DNA from: Lederbergia citri
GTDB taxonomy: Bacteria > Bacillota > Bacilli > Bacillales > Bacillaceae_C
Assembly: GCF_018343625.1 (NCBI RefSeq)
Contig: NZ_JAGYPG010000002.1
Coordinates: 1,469,280-1,533,279, forward strand
DNA length: 64,000 bases
Direction of reading: 5' to 3'
Part shown: piece after piece, positions 1 through 8,003 of the stretch
How positions within the stretch are numbered: the stretch's first letter is position 1
How the letters are laid out: the number at the start of each line of letters is the position of its first letter
Made by a program: the position numbers and the translations under genes
The notes under the pieces: model-generated
What the model was told of the DNA's origin: nothing
The model's database searches: none
Seen by the model: the letters and a program-made list of their open reading frames with translations, nothing else

Positions 1-538
1 CCAATAGGTTAGACCACACCCCAGGAATGACTTTCATCATAGTGACAACGAATGTTGGCGCTCCCATGCCCTTCGTCATAAAATACTTAACAGCCTCCTC
101 CCGACGATCAGCAGCAATTAGTTCAGTAACACGGGATACGAAATTTTCGGGCGGTTTTGGATCGGTAGCATCTACTACGAATGGAGGCTCATGAAGGGCT
201 AATTTCTTAATGTTTAATCCGCTAGCAGCTGCCCGTAGTGCAAGAACGGCTCCTGATGATAATCCCCAAACAAAGGCAGAACCACCCGCCTCATCGAGTA
301 TTGCCTCAAGATCCTCAATTTCGCGTGCTATATCGTAAGGCTGTGCGTCTCCGCTATCACCTCGTCCACGCCGGTCGTAATTGTAAACAGTAAAATGCTC
401 CGACAGCAGATTGGCTAGCTGAACCTGCCCTGGAAATTTTCGATAGCTGAAAGCACCTGCAACCATTACTAGAGCTGGCCCTTGACCGACCTTGTCATAT
501 GCGATTTTTGTTCCATCCTTTGAAATGACTGTGTACAT
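1..538 (-). CDS. alpha/beta hydrolase, 3' end beyond window
   Basis: An open frame reads from an ATG at 538 down to base 1 without a stop, so the C-terminus lies outside the window. About 179 residues are visible. The protein opens MYTVISKDGTKIAYDKVGQG, the usual first strands of an alpha/beta hydrolase. It then shows a YDRRGRGDSG oxyanion/turn region and a nucleophile elbow GLSSG near residue 100, giving a probable catalytic Ser. The SD GAAAGGAG lies just upstream (near 545-552). The acid and His of the triad should fall in the missing part or late in the fragment. Substrate is unknown; the fold assignment is strong, any specific enzyme name would be a guess. Confidence 0.85.
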   Translation of the reverse strand, partial: MYTVISKDGTKIAYDKVGQGPALVMVAGAFSYRKFPGQVQLANLLSEHFTVYNYDRRGRGDSGDAQPYDIAREIEDLEAILDEAGGSAFVWGLSSGAVLALRAAASGLNIKKLALHEPPFVVDATDPKPPENFVSRVTELIAADRREEAVKYFMTKGMGAPTFVVTMMKVIPGVWSNLL

Positions 539-771
539 TTGAATCTCCTTTCATATGTGAAATTTTCTATTATCATTTCGAGCTTCTACTTATACAACGA
601 TTAGGAATAAATTAAAACGACACAGTGGAAACAATTATAAAAAATATTTTATAGATATTATTTTCTTTAGGGTTTTGGAATTTACCTGCAACCTTGATGT
701 ATGGTGAAAAAACTGTTGAAACCTTCTGGGAAAATTGAACGTAATAAAATAAATGAATTGAGGTGATGGAC

Positions 772-1176
772 ATGGATGTAGAGGAAGTTTTCTTTTCGGG
801 CTTTGAAAATTCTATGTTTGATCTTGTGCCAATTTTTATCGGTATTATCTTTGTAATTGTTATTATTTCTATTATCGTTGGGGCTGCCAAAGGAATTAAC
901 CAATGGCAAAAAAATGAGCAATCGCCACGCTTATCTGTCCCCGCCGTTGTAAAGACAAAGAGGACAAATGTTAGTAGACATTCCCAAATGGATACGAATG
1001 AAATTCACTCACATCATACAAGTACAACGTATTATGTCACTTTTGAGTTTGAAAGTGGCGATCGCTCGGAATTCATAGTATCCGGGACAGAATATGGACA
1101 GCTAGCAGAAGGTGATGTGGGCGTTCTTACTTTTCAAGGGACACGTTATCTTGGATTTGAGAGGAATCTAGGCTAG
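772..1176 (+). CDS. DUF2500 family membrane-anchored protein
   Basis: A protein of 134 residues with one N-terminal membrane helix (about residues 18-40, VPIFIGIIFVIVIISIIVGA) followed by a soluble beta-rich domain. The stretch TYYVTFEFESGDRSEF and the ending GTRYLGFER are typical of the DUF2500 family, small envelope-anchored proteins of unknown function. GTG and ATG codons at 763 and 766 lie inside or against the SD GAGGTG (760-765); the ATG at 772 has the right 6-base spacing, so I use it. It stands alone, with a leftward gene downstream. Function unknown. Confidence 0.75.
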   Translation: MDVEEVFFSGFENSMFDLVPIFIGIIFVIVIISIIVGAAKGINQWQKNEQSPRLSVPAVVKTKRTNVSRHSQMDTNEIHSHHTSTTYYVTFEFESGDRSEFIVSGTEYGQLAEGDVGVLTFQGTRYLGFERNLG

Positions 1177-1263
1177 GGAAAACATCTATTAACTCAAGTA
1201 AATCATCAATGATAAAATCGTGCGAAAGCTCATCTCTGAGCGAAATTGAAATTGCATCCAATC

Positions 1264-1303
1264 GAAACGGGCACACTTCTTATTCCGTTCGTGAGCCCGT
1301 TTC
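1264..1303. terminator. hairpin between convergent genes
   Basis: GAAACGGGC at 1264-1272 pairs with GCCCGTTTC at 1295-1303, and the stem continues with CAC/GTG after one mismatch. It lies between the converging DUF2500 and DUF899 genes, so it could end transcription from either side. There is no clear T-run, so intrinsic termination is only likely. Confidence 0.5.
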
Positions 1304-1325
1304 TTAAACATCTGTTAACTAATAT

Positions 1326-2159
1326 TTATATAGATGAACTACATTGATTACAAATCGCTTTTTTTGAATGACAACAAGAATCTGATTCAAATGAGTTTTC
1401 ATATTCATCATGACGACGAAGCCATGTCTTGCCGTTGCCGTCACTGCGTCCAGGTGGTTGTTCCCAGTCCTCCTGCCTCCCAAGAGCTGTTAAATCGAGG
1501 TAGTTGAAGGTGCCAATTAGTAGGTCAGTTCCACGGGCGTAAGTCGTATACGTGTGAAAAATCCTTTCACCATCGCGAAGAAAAGTACTAAACCCAGGCA
1601 CTTCCATTGACTGTACGGAATCAAGGGGTACGCCCTTCTTAACAAGCTCGTCCTTGGTCAAGTAGTTATATTCGATCGGAGCGACGGATTCGTCCAGTGT
1701 AGCATGAAAGTCATAGTTGAAGTCGCTATCGAAGGACGAGTACCAAGGAATATTCCAACCCATGCGTTCCTTGTAGCGTTGGAGTTTGGGAAGTGGAGCA
1801 CGGGATATCAGAGCCAGTGACGTGTTACGTGCATGCAGGTGAGCGAGATGGCCGATGTTGTCCGCAGCGAGAGAGCAAGCCGGACAACCCGCTTCCCAAT
1901 CAGGATCAAACATGAAGTGCTGAACGATAAGCTGAGAACGTCCTTCAAACAGATCAAGCAGACTAGCCCTGCCATGTGGCCCCTCGAAGACATAGTTCTT
2001 TTCAATCTCTACCATTGGGAGTCGACGGCGCTCGGCGTTCAGCGCATCCCGTGCTCTAGTGAATTCCTTCTCTTTGACCAGCAGTTCCTTACGAGCAACA
2101 AGCCATTGGTCACGCGACACGACCTTTGGAAGTTGAGTATGAATTTGCGTTTTTTTCAT
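1326..2159 (-). CDS. DUF899 thioredoxin-like protein with Cys-rich tail
   Basis: A 277-residue protein of the DUF899 family, which has a thioredoxin-like fold. The conserved middle includes QHFMFDPDWEAGCPACS (GCPAC pair near residues 91-95), then WNIPWYSSFDSDFNYDF and, near the end, TWLRRHDEY. Family members usually stop soon after the RRHDEY motif; here about 25 residues follow with two Cys pairs (SDSCCHSKK and CNQCSSSI), a possible metal or disulphide tail. The SD AAGGAGA sits 8 bases before the ATG. No operon partner is visible. The redox role is inferred from the fold only. Confidence 0.85.
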   Translation of the reverse strand: MKKTQIHTQLPKVVSRDQWLVARKELLVKEKEFTRARDALNAERRRLPMVEIEKNYVFEGPHGRASLLDLFEGRSQLIVQHFMFDPDWEAGCPACSLAADNIGHLAHLHARNTSLALISRAPLPKLQRYKERMGWNIPWYSSFDSDFNYDFHATLDESVAPIEYNYLTKDELVKKGVPLDSVQSMEVPGFSTFLRDGERIFHTYTTYARGTDLLIGTFNYLDLTALGRQEDWEQPPGRSDGNGKTWLRRHDEYENSFESDSCCHSKKAICNQCSSSI

Positions 2160-2330
2160 ATCGTCTTCTCCTTTTTTGTTTTCTTAAGCTTATCAAACAC
2201 GATGGTTATGGACTTCTTCTACATTGCTAAAAACATTTCCTCTATTTTCTTTCATCGCTTTTTTTCTATTAACTGGTCCTTATATGTAGTTTGTTATGAA
2301 AGAGACAATATGGAGTGAAATGAATAAAAT

Positions 2331-2453
2331 ATGGAGGAAAATTGTGGAAATATAGCAAAATTGAAATATAGAGATGGTACGCATCAAACGGGCCAGATAG
2401 TTGAAGAAGAATTTATCCAAGAGAAAAAACAACTTGTTATAGGGTTAAAATAA
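2331..2453 (+). CDS. possible 40-residue small protein or gene remnant
   Basis: ATG at 2331 opens a 40-codon frame ending TAA at 2451-2453. The peptide contains YRDGTHQTGQIVEEEF and ends KKQLVIGLK, a charged non-membrane composition. A GGAG (2312-2315) is 15 bases upstream, which is too far for a good start. It lies in the leader gap between two leftward genes. It could be a small gene, the tail of a decayed gene, or chance. I do not recognise it. Confidence 0.25.
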   Translation: MEENCGNIAKLKYRDGTHQTGQIVEEEFIQEKKQLVIGLK

Positions 2454-2460
2454 TAACAAA

Positions 2461-2492
2461 AGAACTCTGTTTAAATTATTGAACAGAGTTCT
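2461..2492 (-). terminator. terminator of the 3-hydroxybutyrate dehydrogenase gene
   Basis: AGAACTCTGTT (2461-2471) pairs with AACAGAGTTCT (2482-2492), an 11-bp perfect stem with a 10-base loop. On the minus strand it is followed by a T-rich tail (TTTGTTATTATTTT). It sits just past the dehydrogenase stop codon. Confidence 0.8.
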
Positions 2493-2514
2493 AGAAAAAA
2501 TTTGTTAAAATTAT

Positions 2515-3291
2515 TTAATGAGCAGTATAACCGCCATCGATTACTACAGCTTGTCCTGTTACACTTTTTGCTTTGTCGCTTGCTAAGAATAGAGCATAAT
2601 CAGCAACTTCGCTTACGTCTAGTAATTTCTTTTGCGGGACTTCAGCAAGGATCACTTCTTCTAGAGCGCGATCTTCAGGAATATTACGAGTTTTTGCTAA
2701 ATCGGCAACTTGCCCGCGAACAAGTGGAGTATCTACATAACCAGGTGCAAGGGCATTCACTGTAATTCCATGGTTAGCTCCTTCTAGTGCCGCTACTTTT
2801 GTTAAACCAATTACACCGTGTTTAGCACTGTTGTAAGCTGCTTTACCAGCAAACCCGATTAAGCCATTAATAGAAGCAATGTTGATAATTCGGCCCCAAC
2901 CTTGCTCTTTCATAATAGGGAACACTGCTTTTGTAAGAATGAATGGAGCGGTCAACATGATTTTAATCATTAATTCAAATTTAACAGTTGGAAACTCTTC
3001 AATTGGAGCTACATGTTGTAACCCAGCATTATTTATTAAAATATCGATTCGGCCATATTTTTCTTTCGTTTCATTGACTAAATTTTGAAGATCTTCTTCA
3101 CTCGTAACATCTGCTTTAATACCAATTGATTCATAGCCAAGTTTTTTAAGTGATTCTGCCACTTCCTTTACCCCTTCTTCATTAATATCAGAAAGGACCA
3201 CTTTAGCACCATTTGCGGCAAAGTGTTTACCAATTTCAAATCCAATACCTCGAGCTGATCCTGTAATCATAACCACTTTATTATTAACCAA
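2515..3291 (-). CDS. 3-hydroxybutyrate dehydrogenase (SDR family)
   Basis: A 258-residue short-chain dehydrogenase that should oxidise (R)-3-hydroxybutyrate to acetoacetate with NAD+. It has the Rossmann motif TGSARGIG (residues 10-17), NNAG, catalytic Ser and YxxxK (YNSAKHG), and the family-typical substrate segment NAGLQHVAPIEEFP. The closest relative I recall is B. subtilis YxjF. The start is TTG at 3291 with GGAGG 9 bases upstream. It lies 56 bases downstream of a GntP-type permease on the same strand, matching the yxjC/yxjF ketone-body locus but without the CoA-transferase subunits scoAB between them. Confidence 0.9.
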   Translation of the reverse strand: MVNNKVVMITGSARGIGFEIGKHFAANGAKVVLSDINEEGVKEVAESLKKLGYESIGIKADVTSEEDLQNLVNETKEKYGRIDILINNAGLQHVAPIEEFPTVKFELMIKIMLTAPFILTKAVFPIMKEQGWGRIINIASINGLIGFAGKAAYNSAKHGVIGLTKVAALEGANHGITVNALAPGYVDTPLVRGQVADLAKTRNIPEDRALEEVILAEVPQKKLLDVSEVADYALFLASDKAKSVTGQAVVIDGGYTAH

Positions 3292-3347
3292 AACAACATA
3301 CCTCCATTATAAATGTAAATTTATTAGGGACTATCGATTTTCTGTTT

Positions 3348-4637
3348 TTAAACTAAACCGATTGCACCCAATATAATTCCAACTATCATGGCAATAGTAG
3401 GGATTAAAAAGGCTACTATAAATACATTTTTATAGGTCTCTCTATGAGTTAATCCTGTAACTGTTAAAAGAGTTAACAGCGCACCATTATTAGGAAATAT
3501 CGATGCACCTGATGCTACAGAAGCCATTCGGTGGAAAGCCTCTGGACTAATTCCCGTAGTTTGGGATAGGTTATAAAATGTATCGCCAAGAGTAGTAAGG
3601 GCAATACCCATTCCACCTGAAGCTGATCCAGTGATGATAGCCATAATTTGTACAGCAAGTGATTCAGCAACTAATGGATTACTAGAAAGATTAAATAACC
3701 AAGAAGTGATGTCTTTAAATGCAGGAACGGTTGCAATAACAGCCCCAAAACCAACAGCAGCACTTGTATTAAGAATAGCCATTACAGAACCTTTTGCACC
3801 CTCGTTAATAGAGAAGACAAACTTTTTCCAATCCCTGTAATTAAGAAGCATAATGCTTATTACTCCAAGTAATAAAGCATATAGAGCTTCCATTTTTACG
3901 ATGTTGAGTAACACAACAACAACTAGAAGTGGAATTAAAGATAATATCCAGTTTGGAACCTTTTCATCTTTTTTGTTTGCATCCGTTTCTGATACATCTT
4001 CTGGTTCTATATATACGTCTCCTTTAGCGGAAAGTTTTTTTTCAGTGTAAGTTAACCAAAGATATCCACCAACTGCCATAATTAATGTCGTTACAATTCC
4101 GATAACAGGACCTGCGGTTGGAGTAGTATAAAAATATTCCATTGGGATGAGGTTTTGGATTTGTGGTGTTCCGGGCACAGCAGTCATGGTAAAAGTAAAT
4201 GCTCCAAGCGCAAAAGTAGGAACTAGTAATTTCCTTGAAATATTTGCTTCACGGAATAGTTCACTCGCTATTGGATAAATTGCAAATACAACTACAAATA
4301 AACTAACTCCACCATATGTTAGAAGGGCTGCAGCTATTAAAACACCAAGAATGGCTCTCTGTTTACCAATTAGCTTAGTTACCTTTTGAGCAACCGATCT
4401 AGCAGCACCTGTTTCTTCCATTAACTTTCCAAAAACGGCTCCTAATAAGAAAATAGGAAACCAACTCTTAACAAACCCAACTAAACCATCCATATAAGTT
4501 CCTGTATACATTTCAAATACATCTAATCCCGTCATTAGGGCTACAACTCCAGCTACTAATGGGGCCACCCAAATTATGGACCAACCAAAATAAGCTAAAG
4601 CCATTAGTAGCACTAAGCCAACAACTATACTAAGCAG
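3348..4637 (-). CDS. GntP-family permease (YxjC-like), probable CTG start
   Basis: A gluconate/hydroxybutyrate:H+ symporter-type permease with about 11-12 hydrophobic segments, a central hydrophilic loop (EPEDVSETDANKKDEK) and family motifs such as GGVSLFVVVFAIYP and SGASIFPNNGALLTLL. Pairing with 3-hydroxybutyrate dehydrogenase suggests a ketone-body substrate such as 3-hydroxybutyrate. The first standard in-frame start is GTG at 4613, but no SD precedes it and it cuts into the first helix. A clear SD GAGGTG (4645-4650) lies exactly 7 bases before an in-frame CTG at 4635-4637, giving the family-like start MLSIVVGLVLLMALAYFGW. I therefore place the start at CTG (429 residues). Confidence 0.85.
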   Translation of the reverse strand: MLSIVVGLVLLMALAYFGWSIIWVAPLVAGVVALMTGLDVFEMYTGTYMDGLVGFVKSWFPIFLLGAVFGKLMEETGAARSVAQKVTKLIGKQRAILGVLIAAALLTYGGVSLFVVVFAIYPIASELFREANISRKLLVPTFALGAFTFTMTAVPGTPQIQNLIPMEYFYTTPTAGPVIGIVTTLIMAVGGYLWLTYTEKKLSAKGDVYIEPEDVSETDANKKDEKVPNWILSLIPLLVVVVLLNIVKMEALYALLLGVISIMLLNYRDWKKFVFSINEGAKGSVMAILNTSAAVGFGAVIATVPAFKDITSWLFNLSSNPLVAESLAVQIMAIITGSASGGMGIALTTLGDTFYNLSQTTGISPEAFHRMASVASGASIFPNNGALLTLLTVTGLTHRETYKNVFIVAFLIPTIAMIVGIILGAIGLV

Positions 4638-4783
4638 AGATATTCACCTCTATTAATTTCATTGTTTGCTGTCAAACAATAAATTACCCTATCACTTTTA
4701 TATTAAACTACTTAAAAAGAAGTTGATTATTACTTATTCAAGAAACGAGCGAGATTGTTGAAGGTAGACCAATACAAAACATC

Positions 4784-4818
4784 AAAAAAGGAGCTTGGTT
4801 ATCCAAACTCCTTTTTTT
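4784..4818 (+). terminator. rho-independent terminator without an obvious gene
   Basis: GGAGCTTGG (4790-4798) and CCAAACTCC (4803-4811) form a stem with one mismatch and a TTAT loop, preceded by A6 and followed by T7. It works in either direction. No intact rightward gene precedes it, so it may be the relic of a lost gene in the 4.65-5.2 kb gap. Confidence 0.7.
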
Positions 4819-5010
4819 GTGTTAGTTTTGCTGTAAAATGCGGCATTAAGTATGGTGTTAATTACTTGATAACAGGACTTTTGTTTTGGAGCGATTGAAA
4901 AAAGCAAATCGCTTTTTCCTTATTTATGCCGATTCTAATTTATTTACTTTTAACCGTAATAAATAGTTACTCTACTTCCATCAGCTTAACAAAAAAAGCT
5001 ACAAATAGAC

Positions 5011-5112
5011 TTACTGCCCAGGTAAATTCCAATTATCCTCAATTTTTCTAAATTCCATCTTCTCCAATTCCTTGACTAACTCAGCAATTTCTTATTCTCC
5101 TAATACAATCAC
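5011..5112 (-). pseudogene. short relict coding segment with internal stop
   Basis: On the minus strand one frame reads FKVIVLGE, then a TAA (5092-5094), then EIAELVKELEKMEFRKIEDN and WNLPGQ before a second stop at 5011. The codon choice and amphipathic helix look protein-derived rather than random, so this is probably the tail of a decayed gene. I do not recognise the family. Apart from this and the hairpin at 4784-4818, the gap 4651-5208 shows nothing I can support. Confidence 0.3.
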
Positions 5113-5208
5113 CTTAAATCTGCTTCGTTAATCACTTTTGTATGTATTTTTAAGAAAACAAAGGGAAATTTAAAAATAGCGTTTATTAATTAAAAATTGA
5201 GGGCTGAA

Positions 5209-5784
5209 ATGAATTATATTTTTGAATCGTTAGCAATTTTATTTGTTGGTTTTTGTTTATTTCGGATTGCAGGTAAAAAAACAGTAGCTGAAATGACAGG
5301 ATTAGAAACTATAACAGTTTTGGCGATTGCATCAGCAACAGGTCATGCTATTTCAGAAAATGGCTTATTAAAAACAATATTTGTTTTATGTACTCTTATT
5401 GCACTTCTTTTACTAACTCAGTTTTTAACCACTAAATTTAATATTTTTGAAAAGTTATTTATAGGGAAGGAAACACTGGTTATCCAGAATGGAATCATTA
5501 TATCCAACAATCTAAAAAAATTACGCATGACCATTGAACAGTTGGAAGGAAGATTACGAGAAAACGGAATTTCTTCTATCACCGATGTTAAAACTGCTTC
5601 GATTGAGGTTACTGGGGAACTGGGGTATGAGTTAATGAAACATGCTAAGCCGGTAACACTTGGAGAATTAGAACAAACTTTGAATCAACTTCAATCGAAT
5701 ATACTCCAGAATCTTACCGTTAATGAACAGGGTCAGAAGGACCAAAAATTGAACTCATTGGAAAAATCTACGCAGCAAAATTAG
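5209..5784 (+). CDS. DUF421 membrane protein
   Basis: A 191-residue protein with three N-terminal membrane helices (about 5-22, 33-52, 58-77) and a soluble C-terminal half. The segments RIAGKKTVAEMTGLE, KETLVIQNGIIISNNLKKLR and LEGRLRENGISSITDVKTASIE are hallmarks of the DUF421 family (B. subtilis YdfR/YetF type), inner-membrane proteins linked in B. subtilis to spore germinant-receptor stability. The ATG at 5209 has GAGGG 5 bases upstream and is preferred to the TTG at 5197. The Gln/Asn-rich C-terminal tail is variable in this family. No operon partner. Confidence 0.88.
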   Translation: MNYIFESLAILFVGFCLFRIAGKKTVAEMTGLETITVLAIASATGHAISENGLLKTIFVLCTLIALLLLTQFLTTKFNIFEKLFIGKETLVIQNGIIISNNLKKLRMTIEQLEGRLRENGISSITDVKTASIEVTGELGYELMKHAKPVTLGELEQTLNQLQSNILQNLTVNEQGQKDQKLNSLEKSTQQN

Positions 5785-5910
5785 TTCAATAATTTTGAGA
5801 ATAAACCTCCCTAATTAGGTTTACCCATTTACTGGCTTTCTAATTATGATCCGCAAAATCTAATTTAAGAATCTGGCCTGTTAATGGAATTTTTTTACCT
5901 TAAAAAAAGA

Positions 5911-5935
5911 CCCTTGGACAATTCATGTCCAAGGG
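5911..5935 (-). terminator. terminator of the 6002-6972 gene pair
   Basis: CCCTTGGAC (5911-5919) pairs with GTCCAAGGG (5927-5935) around a 7-base loop. Read leftward it is followed by TCTTTTTTTAAGG, a good T-run. It ends the unit formed by the methyltransferase and the small membrane protein. Confidence 0.8.
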
Positions 5936-6001
5936 GTAAAACAGTGCAACTTTTTTATAAACGATTCATCTTTTTTCAAAGCCACAATTCCCCAGTTCGA
6001 A

Positions 6002-6130
6002 TTAATCTAATAACTTTCCTGCAATTGACCCTATTAGGATGTTGGTTACGAGTAAGCCGCTCGGCTCGCCCTCTATAATGAAAGTAAGAATACCGGCAAT
6101 GACTGCAAATATGATTGAATTTATATTCAT
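6002..6130 (-). CDS. 42-residue membrane miniprotein
   Basis: ATG at 6130 with SD GAGG 7 bases upstream opens a 42-codon frame ending TAA at 6002. The peptide has two short hydrophobic segments, INSIIFAVIAGILTFII and GLLVTNILIGSIAGKLL, split by EGEPS, which suggests a helical hairpin in the membrane. It starts 17 bases after the methyltransferase stop and shares its terminator, so it is probably co-transcribed. The Gly-rich second half faintly recalls GlsB/YeaQ-type small membrane proteins, but I would not assign it. Confidence 0.6.
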   Translation of the reverse strand: MNINSIIFAVIAGILTFIIEGEPSGLLVTNILIGSIAGKLLD

Positions 6131-6147
6131 GATAAAACCTCTTATGT

Positions 6148-6972
6148 TTAATTTTTTCTTCCTACTAAAATTTCCAAATCGATGCTGATTTCTGGAAGGT
6201 GAATTTCCTTGTCTGCTTCGATTTTATTCCATGTTAAAGGTGTCATTCGCAGTAAAGGCTGGATGAGAGCTTGATTTAAAGGAATTTTGTAGGATAGTTC
6301 AAATGTTTCTACTTGTTGGAACCTCTCTATAAATCTTTCAACTGTTTGTTCATTGGAATACGTTTCTTGATAAAACATTTCTCTAATTTCTTTTAAGTAG
6401 CCGCTCTTCGGAACCACTTTTATTAAAAGCCCATCCTGCTTCAACAGCCGATTGAATTCTATGTAATTGGCCGGCGACAAAATATTTAGGACAACATCAA
6501 AGGATTCCTCTCTAAAAGGACTGTTTGCGAGATCTCCTACACACCAAATTATATCGTTGTAATATTTTGATGCAGATAAAATTCCTTCCTTCGCAATATC
6601 AATGCCGACGCCAACAGCTTCGCTTGAAGTCCCAAGAATATGCGATAAATGCGAACCTTCCCCACAACCTGTATCGAGTACTTTCAGAGCTTTTTCCTCA
6701 CCCATTATTTCCCTAATCTTTGAGTGAAGGGGCTTATACAATCCACTGTCTATCACTATTTTTCGAGCTTCAAATAAATCTTTATCGTATTCCGAACGTA
6801 CAGGTCTAGTCAGGAAATTGACATAGCCTTGTTTTGCAATATCAAATGTATGATTTTGATCACAAACCACACTTTTATTTTCCACTATTTTCATGGCGCT
6901 AGCACAAACAGGGCATTGAAAAATAGATTCAAATTGCTGCATATAAAAAGCACTTTTTTCTTTTTTCTTCAA
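6148..6972 (-). CDS. RlmA-type 23S rRNA (guanine-N1)-methyltransferase
   Basis: A SAM-dependent methyltransferase of 274 residues. The N-terminus carries a zinc ribbon (CPVC near residue 20, then CDQNH), followed by the RlmA-family HTFDIAKQGYVNFL stretch, motif I LDTGCGEGSHL and NILSPANYIEFNRLLK. The family methylates N1 of G745/G748 in 23S rRNA (RlmA-I/II, TlrB). An ATG at 7008 has no SD; TTG at 6972 has GAGGTG 6 bases upstream and is taken as the start. B. subtilis yxjB, also of this family, sits beside yxjC-F, so the neighbourhood is conserved. Which guanine is modified cannot be read here. Confidence 0.88.
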   Translation of the reverse strand: MKKKEKSAFYMQQFESIFQCPVCASAMKIVENKSVVCDQNHTFDIAKQGYVNFLTRPVRSEYDKDLFEARKIVIDSGLYKPLHSKIREIMGEEKALKVLDTGCGEGSHLSHILGTSSEAVGVGIDIAKEGILSASKYYNDIIWCVGDLANSPFREESFDVVLNILSPANYIEFNRLLKQDGLLIKVVPKSGYLKEIREMFYQETYSNEQTVERFIERFQQVETFELSYKIPLNQALIQPLLRMTPLTWNKIEADKEIHLPEISIDLEILVGRKN

Positions 6973-7074
6973 TATGTACACCTCTATCGCAGTTCCGTTC
7001 TTTTTCATTATGCATCTATTTCTATTACTTGTCTTGTTTAAATAAAGAAGCGTTTATTAATTTTTTTTTCACAC

Positions 7075-7614
7075 TCAAAGTGGTTCGTAATAGAGTAGAA
7101 CATTCCCAGATTTAAACATCTTTGATCTTAACAATTTCATGCCTACTCTATCATGGATATCCTTGAACAAAGGCTTACCATTTCCTAAAACAACGGGAAC
7201 AATCGTAATTTGAAATTCGTCAACTAATCCTGCATTCATCAAATATGAAGCCAAATCAGCACTTCCCAATATCGCCATGTCTTTACCCGGCAACTGCTTG
7301 AGTTGCTTAACTTCTTCAACAATATTTTCTTTTATCAGCCTTGTATTTTGCCATTGAACTTTTTCTAATTTCGTTGAAAAAACAATCTTGGGCAACGTGT
7401 TCATTTTGTAGGCAATATCGTTAGTCGCAGTTGGCCAAAAGTTTTCCATAAGATGATACGTAACCCGTCCAAATAATAGTAAATCTACTGAATTGAGAAA
7501 GCCTTTAGCGTACTCGTCGTATTCATCATCCACATGATGCCAATCAATTTCTCCGTTAGACCCTGCAAAAAAGCCATCAAGTGATACCAATTCTTGAACA
7601 ATTAGTTTACGCAT
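7075..7614 (-). CDS. dihydrofolate reductase family protein (RibD C-terminal type)
   Basis: A 179-residue single-domain protein of the DHFR-like/RibD C-terminal superfamily (B. subtilis YyaP/YwjB type). Seen are MRKLIVQELVSLDGFFAGSN, the LLLFGRVTYHLM segment, KIVFSTKL, and the NADPH-binding-like AILGSADLASYL, then PVVLGNGKPLF. Start ATG 7614 has GGAGAGGGG upstream; the frame is open further (7662) but without support. Most members have no known substrate. No operon partner. Confidence 0.85.
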   Translation of the reverse strand: MRKLIVQELVSLDGFFAGSNGEIDWHHVDDEYDEYAKGFLNSVDLLLFGRVTYHLMENFWPTATNDIAYKMNTLPKIVFSTKLEKVQWQNTRLIKENIVEEVKQLKQLPGKDMAILGSADLASYLMNAGLVDEFQITIVPVVLGNGKPLFKDIHDRVGMKLLRSKMFKSGNVLLYYEPL

Positions 7615-8003
7615 TTTATTCCCCTCTCCTTTAAGAAAACTTGATTGATTTTTGTGTTCCAATCTAGCCGCTAAAAAGATACTTTGTATAATTGTTATTT
7701 TTCGCCTGAATATCCTATTTTCATTATTACTGCGTTGCCATATAAAATACCTTCCATTTAAATGAGATAATTATTGAAGTAGAATTATAACTATTTGGCA
7801 CTACCGATGTCGAATATTCCAAGAGAGCCTATAGACATGGTGATTTTTACCTATGATAAAAGAACGAATTATTAGAATTATCAATAATCATATAGAATAC
7901 TATTTTAATTGTTTTATAATGAACCTAAAAGAATAGTTCAATAGAATGAAAGGAGGGTATTGTTTTAGTCGTTTTAAATCCAATATATCGAGGAGGAAAG
8001 AGT
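7615..8003. other. divergent intergenic region
   Basis: This gap separates the leftward DHFR-like gene from the rightward chitinase. On the plus strand TATAAT at 7915-7920 is a candidate -10 for the chitinase, but I see no convincing -35. The leader after it contains a small inverted repeat TGAAC...GTTCA (about 7919-7940) and an extra SD-like GGAGGG near 7951 that is not followed by a usable frame. No gene is supported here. Confidence 0.4.
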
